Part shown: positions 1-7,698 of the stretch, in pieces
Layout: each line of letters opens with the position of its first letter
How positions within the stretch are numbered: the first letter of the stretch is position 1
Source: UMGS1908 sp964432825
Lineage (GTDB): Bacteria; Bacillota; Clostridia; Christensenellales; UBA1242
Length of the DNA: 24,441 nucleotides
NCBI GenBank assembly: GCA_964432825.1
Contig: CAYSOX010000016.1
Coordinates: 1 to 24,441, forward strand
Reading direction: 5' to 3'
Notes under the pieces: generated by a model
Seen by the model: only the letters and a program-made list of their open reading frames with translations
Told to the model about the DNA's origin: nothing
Database searches by the model: none
Position numbers and translations under genes: made by a program

Positions 1-10
1 AACAGCAACC

Positions 11-37
11 TAAAAGTTTAATTTATTTAAACTTTTA
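11..37 (-). terminator. AT-only hairpin just past the helD stop
   Basis: A perfect 11-bp inverted repeat (TAAAAGTTTAA / TTAAACTTTTA) with a 5-nt loop begins about 10 nt after the helD stop codon. It is almost entirely A-T and is not followed by a U-run on the minus strand, so it is a weak terminator candidate at best. It may instead protect the 3' end or be chance in AT-rich DNA. Confidence 0.3.
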
Positions 38-47
38 CATCTCAAGT

Positions 48-2219
48 TTATAATATCAAACTACTTGGAATATCATCATAATATATTTTTAGTACATTCA
101 TAGCACGGGTCGAAGCAACATAAAACAACTTTTTAGCAGACTTATCATAATTGTCTTCATTTGCTTTTGGAATAAGAACCACATCAAATTCTAAGCCTTT
201 TGCCATATATAGTGGCATTACCATAATTTTTGTATTTACAAAATTCTTTTCACCATCCACCATAAATTGAAAATCTTTATAAACTGGAGATTTTACAATT
301 GAGCGTGCAAACTCTTTACATTCTCTCTCTGTTTTAAATATAATACAAACTGTATTTGTTTCCGTCTTTAATTTAATTGCATCTTGAACCAAAATAGATT
401 TATCACCATAAGCATTATCTTTTGTAATGGTTACAGGTTCACCATGTCTATCTAAACGAGTTTTTACAAGTGCTTCGGTTGAAATCAATTTATTGGCAAA
501 TTCATTTATTTCAACTGTACTTCGGTATGTTTTTGTAAGATATTGAGTTTCCACAATATCTCTTGCCCTATCCGCCTTTAAAACACTTAAAATACTATCA
601 TAATCGGTATAATTAACGAATGGCATCAAACTTTGATTTAAATCTCCAACCAAAGTCATTCTGGCGCCTTTAAATATATTTGCCAAAATTTGATATTGAA
701 CCAATGTATAATCTTGTGCTTCATCTATAACAATTTGTTTTATTGAATGCTGTTCGGTAACACCTGAAACTCTCTCTTTTAGATATATGTATGGCATAAC
801 ATCTTCATAAGACATTATTGCCTTTTGTAGATTTTCAAATGTATACTCGTAAACTTCTTTTAAATCTTTAATATTTAACTTATCGCCCTTTTCTACCCCA
901 AGTTCATTATAAATTTCTTGAACACGCTTTGTGAACTCATCCAAATTTGCAAATAAGCCAAGATATATGGATTTTGCATTAACCTTTTTTAAGTTTATTT
1001 TTAGTTGTCTTTCTAACTTATTGCGAGCCTTTGCATTTTTTTGAAGTTTAATTCCGGCAATCGCCATAATTTTTTCATTAACCAACTTTGCTTGTTCGTA
1101 CAAACTTACCGATGTAGTTGCAAGGTTATTATCTACAAACCTACACAAAAACTCGCTACTTGCAACCGTTTCACCGTCAACTTCAATGTCTTTATCAATA
1201 CCAAACAACCCATACTTAATTTCATTAAGATAATTTTCAACCAATTTTATAAACCCTGGCCAAAATTTAAATTTTATAGACTTAAAGAAAGGGGTTTTTT
1301 CACCAATATACAACTCTTCATATACGGTATTCATATTATTTTTTATTTTAAACTCTCTTATGAAGGATTGAACATAATCATAAAAAGTTGTTTGATAAAC
1401 ATTATCCTCACCCATTTGTGGCAACACATCGCTAATATAATCCGAAAAAGTATCGTTTGGAGACAATATTAACATATTTGTTTTATTAAGATTTTCCTTA
1501 TCTGAATACAATAAATAGGCAATTCTATGTAGTGCGACCGATGTTTTGCCTGAACCTGCAGGACCTTGAACCGCCAAAATATCAACATCATCTTTTCGAA
1601 TAATCTTATTTTGTTCCTTTTGAATCGTTGCAACAATGTTTCTCATTTTAGTCGTTCCAGATGTTGACAAGATTTTTGCCAATACATCATCAATAACCTG
1701 TGTATCCGTATCAAAAATTTCAACGATTTTATCATTTTCAATCTTATATTGACGCTTTAATGTAACCCTACCATCAACGACTGAGCCATCAGGCAGAGTG
1801 TAACTCGACTCTCCAATTTCAGAGTCATAAAAAGGACTACAAATAGGCGCACGCCAGTCGTATACATAAAAATTGCTACCATCTTTTAACGAAGCAATTC
1901 CGAGATATACTGGAATAACTTCATTTCCATCATCAAAGTCAACTCTCGCAAAGTATGCACTCCCAACCATCCTTCGATATGCCTTTAAGTGCTTTTCAGA
2001 TTGCAAAACACCTCGGTTTAGTTGGCGAACACTATCTTGAGAATTCACCCATTCATCTGACTCCACACTTCCTTCTTCCCAGATATAACGCATAGCCGAT
2101 TGGATATCTTCTTCTAGTTGTTCTTTGCCCTCTTCTAATCTTGAAACTTCTTTTTCTAGCACATATAATACCGACCTTAAATAGTCAATCTCTTTTCTTT
2201 CTTCTGCTTTGGAAATCAT
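48..2219 (-). CDS. helD: HelD-type UvrD-like ATPase (RNA polymerase recycling factor)
   Basis: This 723-aa protein belongs to superfamily 1A, HelD branch. HelD proteins bind stalled or post-termination RNA polymerase and use ATP-driven motion to release nucleic acid and recycle the enzyme; they are not processive helicases. Seen in order: an N-terminal charged coiled coil (about residues 1-60, the part that enters the polymerase secondary channel in known structures); the HelD-typical DWRAPICSPFY block (121-131); Walker A GPAGSGKT (219-226); a long insertion of about 270 residues between motifs; Walker B DEAQD (499-503); motif III GDLNQS (525-530); motif IV TYRST (564-568); motif V AKGLEFDVV (673-681); motif VI YVASTRA (700-706). 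All catalytic motifs are intact and the length is normal for Bacillota HelD. The start is fixed by AAGGAGG 9 nt upstream of the ATG. It is monocistronic with its own promoter and a long leader. Confidence 0.95.
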   Translation of the reverse strand: MISKAEERKEIDYLRSVLYVLEKEVSRLEEGKEQLEEDIQSAMRYIWEEGSVESDEWVNSQDSVRQLNRGVLQSEKHLKAYRRMVGSAYFARVDFDDGNEVIPVYLGIASLKDGSNFYVYDWRAPICSPFYDSEIGESSYTLPDGSVVDGRVTLKRQYKIENDKIVEIFDTDTQVIDDVLAKILSTSGTTKMRNIVATIQKEQNKIIRKDDVDILAVQGPAGSGKTSVALHRIAYLLYSDKENLNKTNMLILSPNDTFSDYISDVLPQMGEDNVYQTTFYDYVQSFIREFKIKNNMNTVYEELYIGEKTPFFKSIKFKFWPGFIKLVENYLNEIKYGLFGIDKDIEVDGETVASSEFLCRFVDNNLATTSVSLYEQAKLVNEKIMAIAGIKLQKNAKARNKLERQLKINLKKVNAKSIYLGLFANLDEFTKRVQEIYNELGVEKGDKLNIKDLKEVYEYTFENLQKAIMSYEDVMPYIYLKERVSGVTEQHSIKQIVIDEAQDYTLVQYQILANIFKGARMTLVGDLNQSLMPFVNYTDYDSILSVLKADRARDIVETQYLTKTYRSTVEINEFANKLISTEALVKTRLDRHGEPVTITKDNAYGDKSILVQDAIKLKTETNTVCIIFKTERECKEFARSIVKSPVYKDFQFMVDGEKNFVNTKIMVMPLYMAKGLEFDVVLIPKANEDNYDKSAKKLFYVASTRAMNVLKIYYDDIPSSLIL

Positions 2220-2348
2220 TTACATCGTCCTCCTTGAAGTAATCCAACAAAATACCTTTATGAAAATAAATATTTTGCACGCGGATAAATATAATGAAAT
2301 AATTATATATTTAATATGTGTAATAGTTTTAAAGTTTTGTATATTTTA

Positions 2349-2425
2349 AAATGTTTAGTCTACAATACCAAAGTTAAATGCCATTGTAAAATATTCAACT
2401 TCATTAATATAAAATCTAAACATTT
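2349..2425 (-). promoter_or_regulatory. Structured 5' leader of helD with competing helices
   Basis: About 13 nt after the predicted transcription start, 10-nt arms (2416-2425 and 2349-2358, perfect complements) enclose two further helices that cannot easily coexist. TACAAT 2361-2366 pairs with ATTGTA 2383-2388, and 2371-2379 pairs with 2393-2401 (8 of 9). The interleaved order implies a pseudoknot or an either/or switch. No known riboswitch class is recognised, and AT-rich sequence makes chance pairing easy. Confidence 0.3.
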
Positions 2426-2445
2426 CAACCATTATCCTTGCCGAT

Positions 2446-2474
2446 ATTTTACCAAAATTTCAATAAAATGTAAA
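2446..2474 (-). promoter_or_regulatory. Predicted sigma70-type promoter of helD
   Basis: On the minus strand the -35 is TTTACA (2469-2474), the spacer is exactly 17 nt and the -10 is TAAAAT (2446-2451). It lies about 225 nt upstream of the helD start codon, so the mRNA would carry a leader of roughly 220 nt. No better candidate lies closer to the gene. Confidence 0.6.
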
Positions 2475-2556
2475 GCATTTTTACACACATTCTAAATCGA
2501 AAGATAAATTTTATTTTGTATGTTTTTTAATTTATAAGTTAAAATTTTCGTAAATA

Positions 2557-2614
2557 AAAACAGAGCAATCAAGTTTAATTCAAAAAAATTAAATCCTACA
2601 CTTTGCCCTGTTTT
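2557..2614 (-). terminator. Intrinsic terminator after pnuC
   Basis: On the minus strand a 12-bp stem (AAAACAGGGCAA with TTGCTCTGTTTT, one G-U pair) closes a second, inner stem (GATTTAATT/AATTAAACTT). It is followed directly by a T-rich run (TTTTTATTT). It begins about 50 nt after the pnuC stop and lies upstream of the helD promoter, so it separates the two transcripts. Confidence 0.7.
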
Positions 2615-2662
2615 ACATTTTCAATACCACAAAATTATTTTTTATTTTATAAATTAAAACGA

Positions 2663-3730
2663 CTAGTCGGTTTCTCGACATTTCATTTTTCGGTAAGTCC
2701 GCTTTAATCTTGCAACACTTTTTATGTTGACTGGTCTCAAAGCGAGATACACTCCACCATTTTTATGAGTGTTTCTATACAAAATACTCCAAATATGAAC
2801 CCCATTAAAGTTGTTAGACAGTGTCGCCATATATGTTATCATTGTAGGCAAAATTGCGAGGCTTACACTTCCGCTAGCGAAAATTTGGAACGCCCACAAC
2901 AAAATACCTCCAATATTGCAAACCATATAGAAAAACCATGTTTCAATATATCTCTTTGTACGAACAAAATCTCCAACAATGCCACCCGCTATACTAATTG
3001 CATTAAAAATAGCAAATGCTTGATGTAATCCAAAATTTAACAGCGCCCAAATGCCTATGCATAAACCAAAAAACATAAGAAGGTGCAACAACAATGTTTT
3101 TCCGTCCATTCTCTGCACATCATCCATCCTTGAACCCTTTTCGGCGCGTTTTTCTGCACTTTTACCCCATTTAACAAAACTAAGGATAGCAAGCGGAATA
3201 TATAACACGGCATTTATTATAACTTCGCCCCATACCTTTTGGATTGCTGACACAACAATAAAAAGCGACATATTAATACATGTTAAAATCAACCCGATTC
3301 GATAGCCCTTTGCAACCAAATTGTTACCCGTCATACCAAGCCACATACTACAAACAGAAAATATCAGCAATAGTATTTCTAGGTTCGAAAGTTTTGTAAA
3401 AATTGGCACCAACACCAAACACGCAATACCAAGGATGATAAATATTGGATACCAAAAGAACTCAAACTTTCCCGTTCGATACATTAATTGTTCCATACTT
3501 AGTTGCTTGATTTTACGCACACTTTCTTGGCTTAAAGTCATCCCGCCTTGTGCAGATGTGCTGGTTATTAGCCCCGTGTGATTTATTTCATTTTTATGTT
3601 CACCGCCACTTCTTTCGATTTTTCTGCGATTTACGAAACTATTCAATCCAACCGGTGTACTTTTTGCACCAACCGACGGAATTCCGCGACAAATATTTAT
3701 ATCATCTTCTGAAATATTATTTTCTTCCAT
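2663..3730 (-). CDS. pnuC: PnuC-family nicotinamide riboside transporter with N-terminal extension
   Basis: This is a 355-aa inner-membrane protein. PnuC carriers let nicotinamide riboside enter by facilitated diffusion for NAD synthesis, trapped inside by phosphorylation. Family signs seen: LVAKG at 138-142 before a membrane helix; NAVLYIPLAILSFVKW (173-188), matching the PnuC 'LY.P.Q..G...W' block; and RYIETWFFYMVCNI (260-273), matching the conserved 'K.IE.W..W...N' helix. Seven hydrophobic segments lie near 91-112, 117-133, 143-163, 169-187, 212-232, 237-256 and 263-283, with more hydrophobic sequence to about 305. Residues 1-85 are a polar extension not usual for the family, and the C-terminus is basic. 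The start is supported by AAAGGAGG just upstream; an internal Met64 gives an alternative, shorter protein but has no such site noted. Family assignment is by motif recognition, not by alignment search. Confidence 0.82.
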   Translation of the reverse strand: MEENNISEDDINICRGIPSVGAKSTPVGLNSFVNRRKIERSGGEHKNEINHTGLITSTSAQGGMTLSQESVRKIKQLSMEQLMYRTGKFEFFWYPIFIILGIACLVLVPIFTKLSNLEILLLIFSVCSMWLGMTGNNLVAKGYRIGLILTCINMSLFIVVSAIQKVWGEVIINAVLYIPLAILSFVKWGKSAEKRAEKGSRMDDVQRMDGKTLLLHLLMFFGLCIGIWALLNFGLHQAFAIFNAISIAGGIVGDFVRTKRYIETWFFYMVCNIGGILLWAFQIFASGSVSLAILPTMITYMATLSNNFNGVHIWSILYRNTHKNGGVYLALRPVNIKSVARLKRTYRKMKCRETD

Positions 3731-3770
3731 TTTTCCTCCTTTGTTAATATTGAATTCTATTTAAGTATGT

Positions 3771-3800
3771 TTTATATAATCACTCCACTCAAGGTGAAAA
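3771..3800 (-). promoter_or_regulatory. Possible promoter of pnuC
   Basis: On the minus strand TTTTCA (3795-3800) and TATAAA (3771-3776) are separated by 18 nt, about 40 nt upstream of the start codon. The -35 is only a partial match, so this is tentative. No riboswitch or NiaR-type operator was recognised in the 320-bp gap (3731-4050). Confidence 0.3.
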
Positions 3801-3922
3801 CCCACAACTAATAACACCTCAACCATGATTCATATTTCTATAAGAATTGCAAATAATATAACCCCAAACTTAACTTATTTAACTTTTGCATCACACACTA
3901 TACAAAATATTAATAAGTGTCA

Positions 3923-3948
3923 GGAAATGAAGCAAAAACGACATTTCC
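3923..3948 (-). terminator. Hairpin downstream of the 420-aa gene
   Basis: Perfect 7-bp arms (GGAAATG / CATTTCC) enclose a 12-nt loop that holds a T5 run when read on the minus strand. It is the clearest fold in the 320-bp gap between the acidic-protein cluster and pnuC. It lacks a U-run after the stem, so its role as the cluster terminator is uncertain. The rest of the gap holds no gene that I can see. Confidence 0.25.
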
Positions 3949-4050
3949 CAATACCCAACAACACGCCTCAGTGCTACACTTTTCCGTAAAATTGTAAGCA
4001 TCAACTAAAAATTAAACCGGTGTATTTTTACATCACATAGTTTACATTTA

Positions 4051-5313
4051 TTAAGCCTGAACACCTAACGATTTAACCCACTTATAAAAAATTAGCAAAT
4101 TTTTTACATTTTGATTTTTACGATATTTATTCAAAATACTTGTAGCACAAAAATTTAATAAATATGAAAATGTGGTGATTGTTTTCTTTTGTTCATTTAT
4201 TACAACATCTAAATTGTGGGATTTTAATTCACTTATTGCCTCATTTGGAAGGGTTGTAATAGATAAAGGGAAACAATATGCTATATCCAACAAAGTGTTA
4301 AAAGCGTCATTAAACGATTCTTCTTTATATATTCCATATACAAGTTCCGCATTTTCAGGTGCAAGCAAATCAATTATTCCATTTTTAATTTTATATATAT
4401 TTTTTATTTCAAATTCGCTTTCATCAACCACATCCGCACTGTCGTCACAATCTTCCAAAATCATTTTTTCATTTTTTTGTGTTGTAGTATTCTCGTCTTT
4501 ATTAAAAATTTTACCAAACTCATCTTCTAAAGGTTTATCGTCATCATCTACTTCTGCATTCTCGACTTCTGGAACTTTATTGTCGTCATTTATTTCCGCA
4601 TTATCTTTTTCTGGAATTTTACCACCATCATCTACTTTTGCATTCTCGACTTCTGGAACTTTATTGTCGTCATTTATTTCCGCATTATCTTTTTCTGGAA
4701 TTTTACCACCATCATCTACTTTTGCATTCTCGACTTCTGGAATTTTATTGGTGGACTCTGGAAAAGTTTCTTTGTCCGAAATTTCATTATCCCCTAGTTC
4801 ATCAATCGCTTCGTTGCTTTCATCAAGATTTTCATCTGCGGAGCCATCCACATTTTCAGAATCAATAGACTTTAAAAGTTCTTCAATTTCATCAATATTT
4901 TTATTTGCTTCTTTAACTATTCGGTTTTCTTCGAGTTCAACTTTGCCTTCGGCTATTAACTTTGTTCCAACAAATTTAAGTTTTAATCCTCTTGCTTCGG
5001 TCAAAATTTTTTTCACATAATCTAACTTCTTTTGTGCTTCGTCAAGTTTGCTTCCATATAGAACTGCAGAATTTCTTGCTTTAAAAAACAACAATTCGGC
5101 TTGCAGATACGAAAGCACATTTATACCTTTAAGCGACAAAACATCACGCTGACACTTGGCAAATTCAACAAATCTTTTCTGCCCGTTTTTAAACGCTTCA
5201 ACCTCGTCAACCAATTGCTCTAGAAAGGCATTAAGTGTCAAAATGGGGTCGTTTTGAGGCTGATTTTGAACTTCTAAATTGTCAAATAATTGATTTTTTT
5301 CATTTTCTTCCAT
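4051..5313 (-). CDS. Unrecognised acidic protein with tandem repeats and a C-terminal domain shared with a neighbour
   Basis: A 420-aa soluble protein of no family I recognise, without signal peptide or membrane helix. Three parts are visible. Residues 20-165 are helical and coiled-coil-like, rich in K, E and L. Residues 166-300 are a D/E/N-rich, probably disordered linker that contains a 28-residue unit repeated exactly (196-223, 224-251) with degenerate partial copies on both sides. Residues 300-420 look folded. Within the last part, 319-372 resembles residues 132-187 of the 267-aa protein two genes upstream: both keep P-x-NA-x-L, a P-x-S-x-x-TLP core and a following E-(I/L)-x-x-H. The start lies 19 nt after the stop of the 499-aa gene with only a weak Shine-Dalgarno (GTGAG), which suggests translational dependence on that gene. 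It is the last gene of the cluster. Confidence 0.85.
   Translation of the reverse strand: MEENEKNQLFDNLEVQNQPQNDPILTLNAFLEQLVDEVEAFKNGQKRFVEFAKCQRDVLSLKGINVLSYLQAELLFFKARNSAVLYGSKLDEAQKKLDYVKKILTEARGLKLKFVGTKLIAEGKVELEENRIVKEANKNIDEIEELLKSIDSENVDGSADENLDESNEAIDELGDNEISDKETFPESTNKIPEVENAKVDDGGKIPEKDNAEINDDNKVPEVENAKVDDGGKIPEKDNAEINDDNKVPEVENAEVDDDDKPLEDEFGKIFNKDENTTTQKNEKMILEDCDDSADVVDESEFEIKNIYKIKNGIIDLLAPENAELVYGIYKEESFNDAFNTLLDIAYCFPLSITTLPNEAISELKSHNLDVVINEQKKTITTFSYLLNFCATSILNKYRKNQNVKNLLIFYKWVKSLGVQA
4545..4750 (-). repeat. 84-bp perfect tandem repeat inside the 420-aa gene
   Basis: Two adjacent identical 84-bp units (4561-4644 and 4645-4728) are followed by about 22 bp of a third (4729-4750) and preceded by about 16 bp of another. 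84 is a multiple of three, so each unit adds 28 in-frame residues (a KIPEVENAKVDD-like acidic segment). DNA-level identity with no silent changes points to a recent duplication by slippage or unequal recombination. Confidence 0.95.
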
Positions 5314-5332
5314 AATTTACGCTCACTTTTTG

Positions 5333-6832
5333 CTAATTTTTTTTGCTTAAATTTTGTGAAGATTTCAACTCTTTTTTTAGGTCTTCAATCGACTTTTGCA
5401 AGACCGCTTCTCCGCCATTTATAAATCTTGAAACCAGTTTTTGATAATCAGCAATCACTTCGTTTATATCCGTTTTTCCAAATGCAATTTGAACTTTTCG
5501 GAACTCTTCAACCGATGGCATTTCTTTAAATTTTTCTAAGGTGGATTTACTTGCAATACTTAAATGCTTCCACTTTGACGACTCCAACTTGCCAATGCCT
5601 GCAAGTTCATAAACCGTTCGTTTTATATATGCACTTGCAACACGGTCTTTTATGTCAACCGCTGAAAAATCAATTCCCGAAAAATCTACTTCTCCTAAAA
5701 ATTTGAAGTTTGATGACACATTATCTACATTTGAATTTTTTAATGAAGGATTATTATTATTATTCACATTTGAAGTCTTGCCATCCTTTTTATCTAAATG
5801 TTTTTCGGCTTGGTCAACATCAAATTTATTGTTTAAAATTAATTTTTGTGCCTCGCCTCTACCTTCACCAAAACTTTCGTTTTCTAAATTTTCAACCTCT
5901 TCTTCGGTTGGGAATTCCACAATTTTATGGTAGGTGTTATACTCGTCTTTGGTTGAACAATTTACTATTGTATTTTTTCCATTGGACAAATCACCAATTT
6001 GATTTTTATCTTCGTCCTCGGATAGTTCTTCTGTGTCTATATTTTCCTCGGAACCTATTTTGTTTACACTAACATCCACATCTGTTTTGTAATCTTCTAC
6101 ATCCACCTCTTCTTCTATTTCAACTTCTTCTGCATCGGCGTCTTCCAAAATTTCTTCTACTTCAAGTTCTTCCGTGTTGGTGTCTTTATTGGTTTCATAC
6201 TCGTTGATTTCAGCATCCTCTTCCGCGTTAATTTCTTCTTCCTCTTCTTTAAATTCCTCCAATTCAATTTCTTCGGATTCCGAAATTTCTTCTTCATCCT
6301 CTTCTTCAACTTCTTCAACCTCTACATCTTCTGCATCCGCATATTCTTCGGATTCGAATTTTGTACCATACTCCGTTGATGTTTCTTCATTATATTCCGA
6401 ATGATTTTTGTTTTCACTTTTTAAATTTTCTGAATCTTCATCTATTAAAAATTGTTTTTCGCTATCTGAATTAATGTTTGCATCATCTTTTTCGTCATCA
6501 ATAAAATCATAATCATTTTCCGATTCAATAATTGTTTTGCCTTTTAAAAGTTCCAATTTCTCTTTTGATATGCCGTTCTCATCCAAAACCTGACCACTCT
6601 CGTTTTCCAACTCGTATGAATTTAACTGCCTAATAAAAGAACCTCTGTCACCAACAGTATTTTCATCCAACATAATAAATCGGTCGGGAGATTTTTTGCG
6701 TGATAAAAGTTCATCCTCAAAACCATCGGATAATTGACTTAAAAAACTCACCGCCTCAATAGTTAATAATTGGCTATTTTGCTTTTCAACATAGTTCGAA
6801 ATGTCGTCATCACTAATTTTTTCTACTGCCAT
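5333..6832 (-). CDS. Unrecognised highly acidic protein
   Basis: A 499-aa protein with no signal peptide, no membrane helix and no family I recognise. Residues 1-100 look folded. Residues 101-325 are an extreme Glu/Asp tract, near-continuous from 159 to 249, surely disordered and strongly negative. Residues 326-375 are an N/S/K-rich spacer with a run of five Asn. Residues 376-499 are a helical C-terminal domain (motifs VDFSGIDFS, YELAGIGKLESSKWKHL). Residues 21-53 weakly echo residues 23-50 of the next gene (LT-x-x-A, FL-x-QL-x-D, RF), a possible but unproven relation. The start is set by AAAGGAG 7 nt upstream. It is separated from the upstream 267-aa gene by only 62 bp, which contain an intrinsic terminator. 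A histone-like or nucleic-acid-mimic role is conceivable for the acidic tract, but nothing shows it. Confidence 0.85.
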   Translation of the reverse strand: MAVEKISDDDISNYVEKQNSQLLTIEAVSFLSQLSDGFEDELLSRKKSPDRFIMLDENTVGDRGSFIRQLNSYELENESGQVLDENGISKEKLELLKGKTIIESENDYDFIDDEKDDANINSDSEKQFLIDEDSENLKSENKNHSEYNEETSTEYGTKFESEEYADAEDVEVEEVEEEDEEEISESEEIELEEFKEEEEEINAEEDAEINEYETNKDTNTEELEVEEILEDADAEEVEIEEEVDVEDYKTDVDVSVNKIGSEENIDTEELSEDEDKNQIGDLSNGKNTIVNCSTKDEYNTYHKIVEFPTEEEVENLENESFGEGRGEAQKLILNNKFDVDQAEKHLDKKDGKTSNVNNNNNPSLKNSNVDNVSSNFKFLGEVDFSGIDFSAVDIKDRVASAYIKRTVYELAGIGKLESSKWKHLSIASKSTLEKFKEMPSVEEFRKVQIAFGKTDINEVIADYQKLVSRFINGGEAVLQKSIEDLKKELKSSQNLSKKN

Positions 6833-6860
6833 ATGTACTCCTTTTTATAAACACAAAAAC

Positions 6861-6887
6861 TGCACCCAAAACCAAAGTTTAGGTGCA
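6861..6887 (-). terminator. Intrinsic terminator inside the four-gene cluster
   Basis: On the minus strand TGCACCTAAA pairs with TTTGGGTGCA (10 bp, one G-U) around a 7-nt loop, followed by GTTTTTGTG. It sits 7 nt past the stop codon of the 267-aa gene and about 28 nt before the start of the 499-aa gene. No promoter is recognisable between the hairpin and the next gene, so partial read-through, giving less of the two downstream proteins, is the simplest reading. Confidence 0.7.
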
Positions 6888-6894
6888 ATTTCTC

Positions 6895-7698
6895 TTAAAA
6901 ATTTAATGGGTCAAGGTCTTTAGTAAAATCATCTACATCTATAGTACTTTTAAAAGGTTTTATTGATTCTAAATCAATTGATGTTTCTTTTTCTTTTTTT
7001 GCACTAACCTCTTCAATTTTTGGGGCTTCACTTTCCTCTAATTTTTTCATTTTTTCAATATGTTCGTCGTGCTTTATAGGTTTTGCCGATTGAACCTCAG
7101 TCTTCTTTTTCTTACCAAAAAGTTTATAAATTTCTGGAATTAAACCAATATAGTTCTGATGTTTAATAATTTCCGCCAAAGTTTCTTTTGGAAGAGTTGC
7201 TGTGCTTTTGGGATAATCTACGCAAATCCCAACAAGTCTTTTGTAGTTATCGGTAGGTCTACCCAAAACATCAAATAACCCTTCTAAAAGTTTGGCATTT
7301 TTAGGATTTGAAAAATTAACAACCCCGCCTTGAACCCTAACTTTAGAACCTTGAACAGCATGTTTTTTGTGCATAACCGTTCTGAAATCTTCACCATTGC
7401 CAATAGCAACAAGTTGTGCGGTTACATTTTTTAATTCTTCATTTGCAATAGCCGTTTGCTTTGTATAATAAGAACCTTGAACATCGGCACTTGTTATCAT
7501 AACTTTTGTTTTAGAACGAAAGACTGGATGAAAAATACCGACCAAGTTAATAGCGGATTGTGCTTTTTTCTTTAAAAGTTCGTACATTTCACCTTTTGCG
7601 GTAAGTCTACGAACTTTGGATTCTTGTGTTGCTTTACGAGTTTTTAATGCAACGATGCACTTATCCCGCTCGTGTTCGTAATCAAAATTTTGTGCCAT
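6895..7698 (-). CDS. Unrecognised coiled-coil protein sharing a domain with the 420-aa protein
   Basis: A 267-aa soluble protein of no family I recognise. Residues 1-55 form a basic amphipathic helix region; 60-125 are mixed; 129-195 form a compact domain (NPKNAKLLEGLFDVL, YPKSTATLPKETLAEIIKH) that matches 319-372 of the 420-aa protein in order and spacing of key residues. From 196 on, a K/E-rich low-complexity tail ends in a short acidic segment (IDVDDFTKDLDPLNF), which looks like a docking peptide. The start codon overlaps the stop of the preceding 162-aa gene by one base (TAATG) with AAAGGAGGAAGA just upstream, so the two are translationally coupled. An intrinsic terminator follows the stop at once. 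Confidence 0.88.
   Translation of the reverse strand: MAQNFDYEHERDKCIVALKTRKATQESKVRRLTAKGEMYELLKKKAQSAINLVGIFHPVFRSKTKVMITSADVQGSYYTKQTAIANEELKNVTAQLVAIGNGEDFRTVMHKKHAVQGSKVRVQGGVVNFSNPKNAKLLEGLFDVLGRPTDNYKRLVGICVDYPKSTATLPKETLAEIIKHQNYIGLIPEIYKLFGKKKKTEVQSAKPIKHDEHIEKMKKLEESEAPKIEEVSAKKEKETSIDLESIKPFKSTIDVDDFTKDLDPLNF

Noticed and set aside
3731..4050. NAD-related riboswitch upstream of pnuC
   Set aside because: The gap is long enough, but I see no conserved riboswitch core, and the few hairpins are weak. A covariance-model scan would be needed to claim one.
4172..6404. Serine-rich plus-strand frames opposite the acidic genes
   Set aside because: They are the complement of Glu/Asp codons read antisense. 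They lack ribosome binding sites, and the minus-strand genes have good ones.
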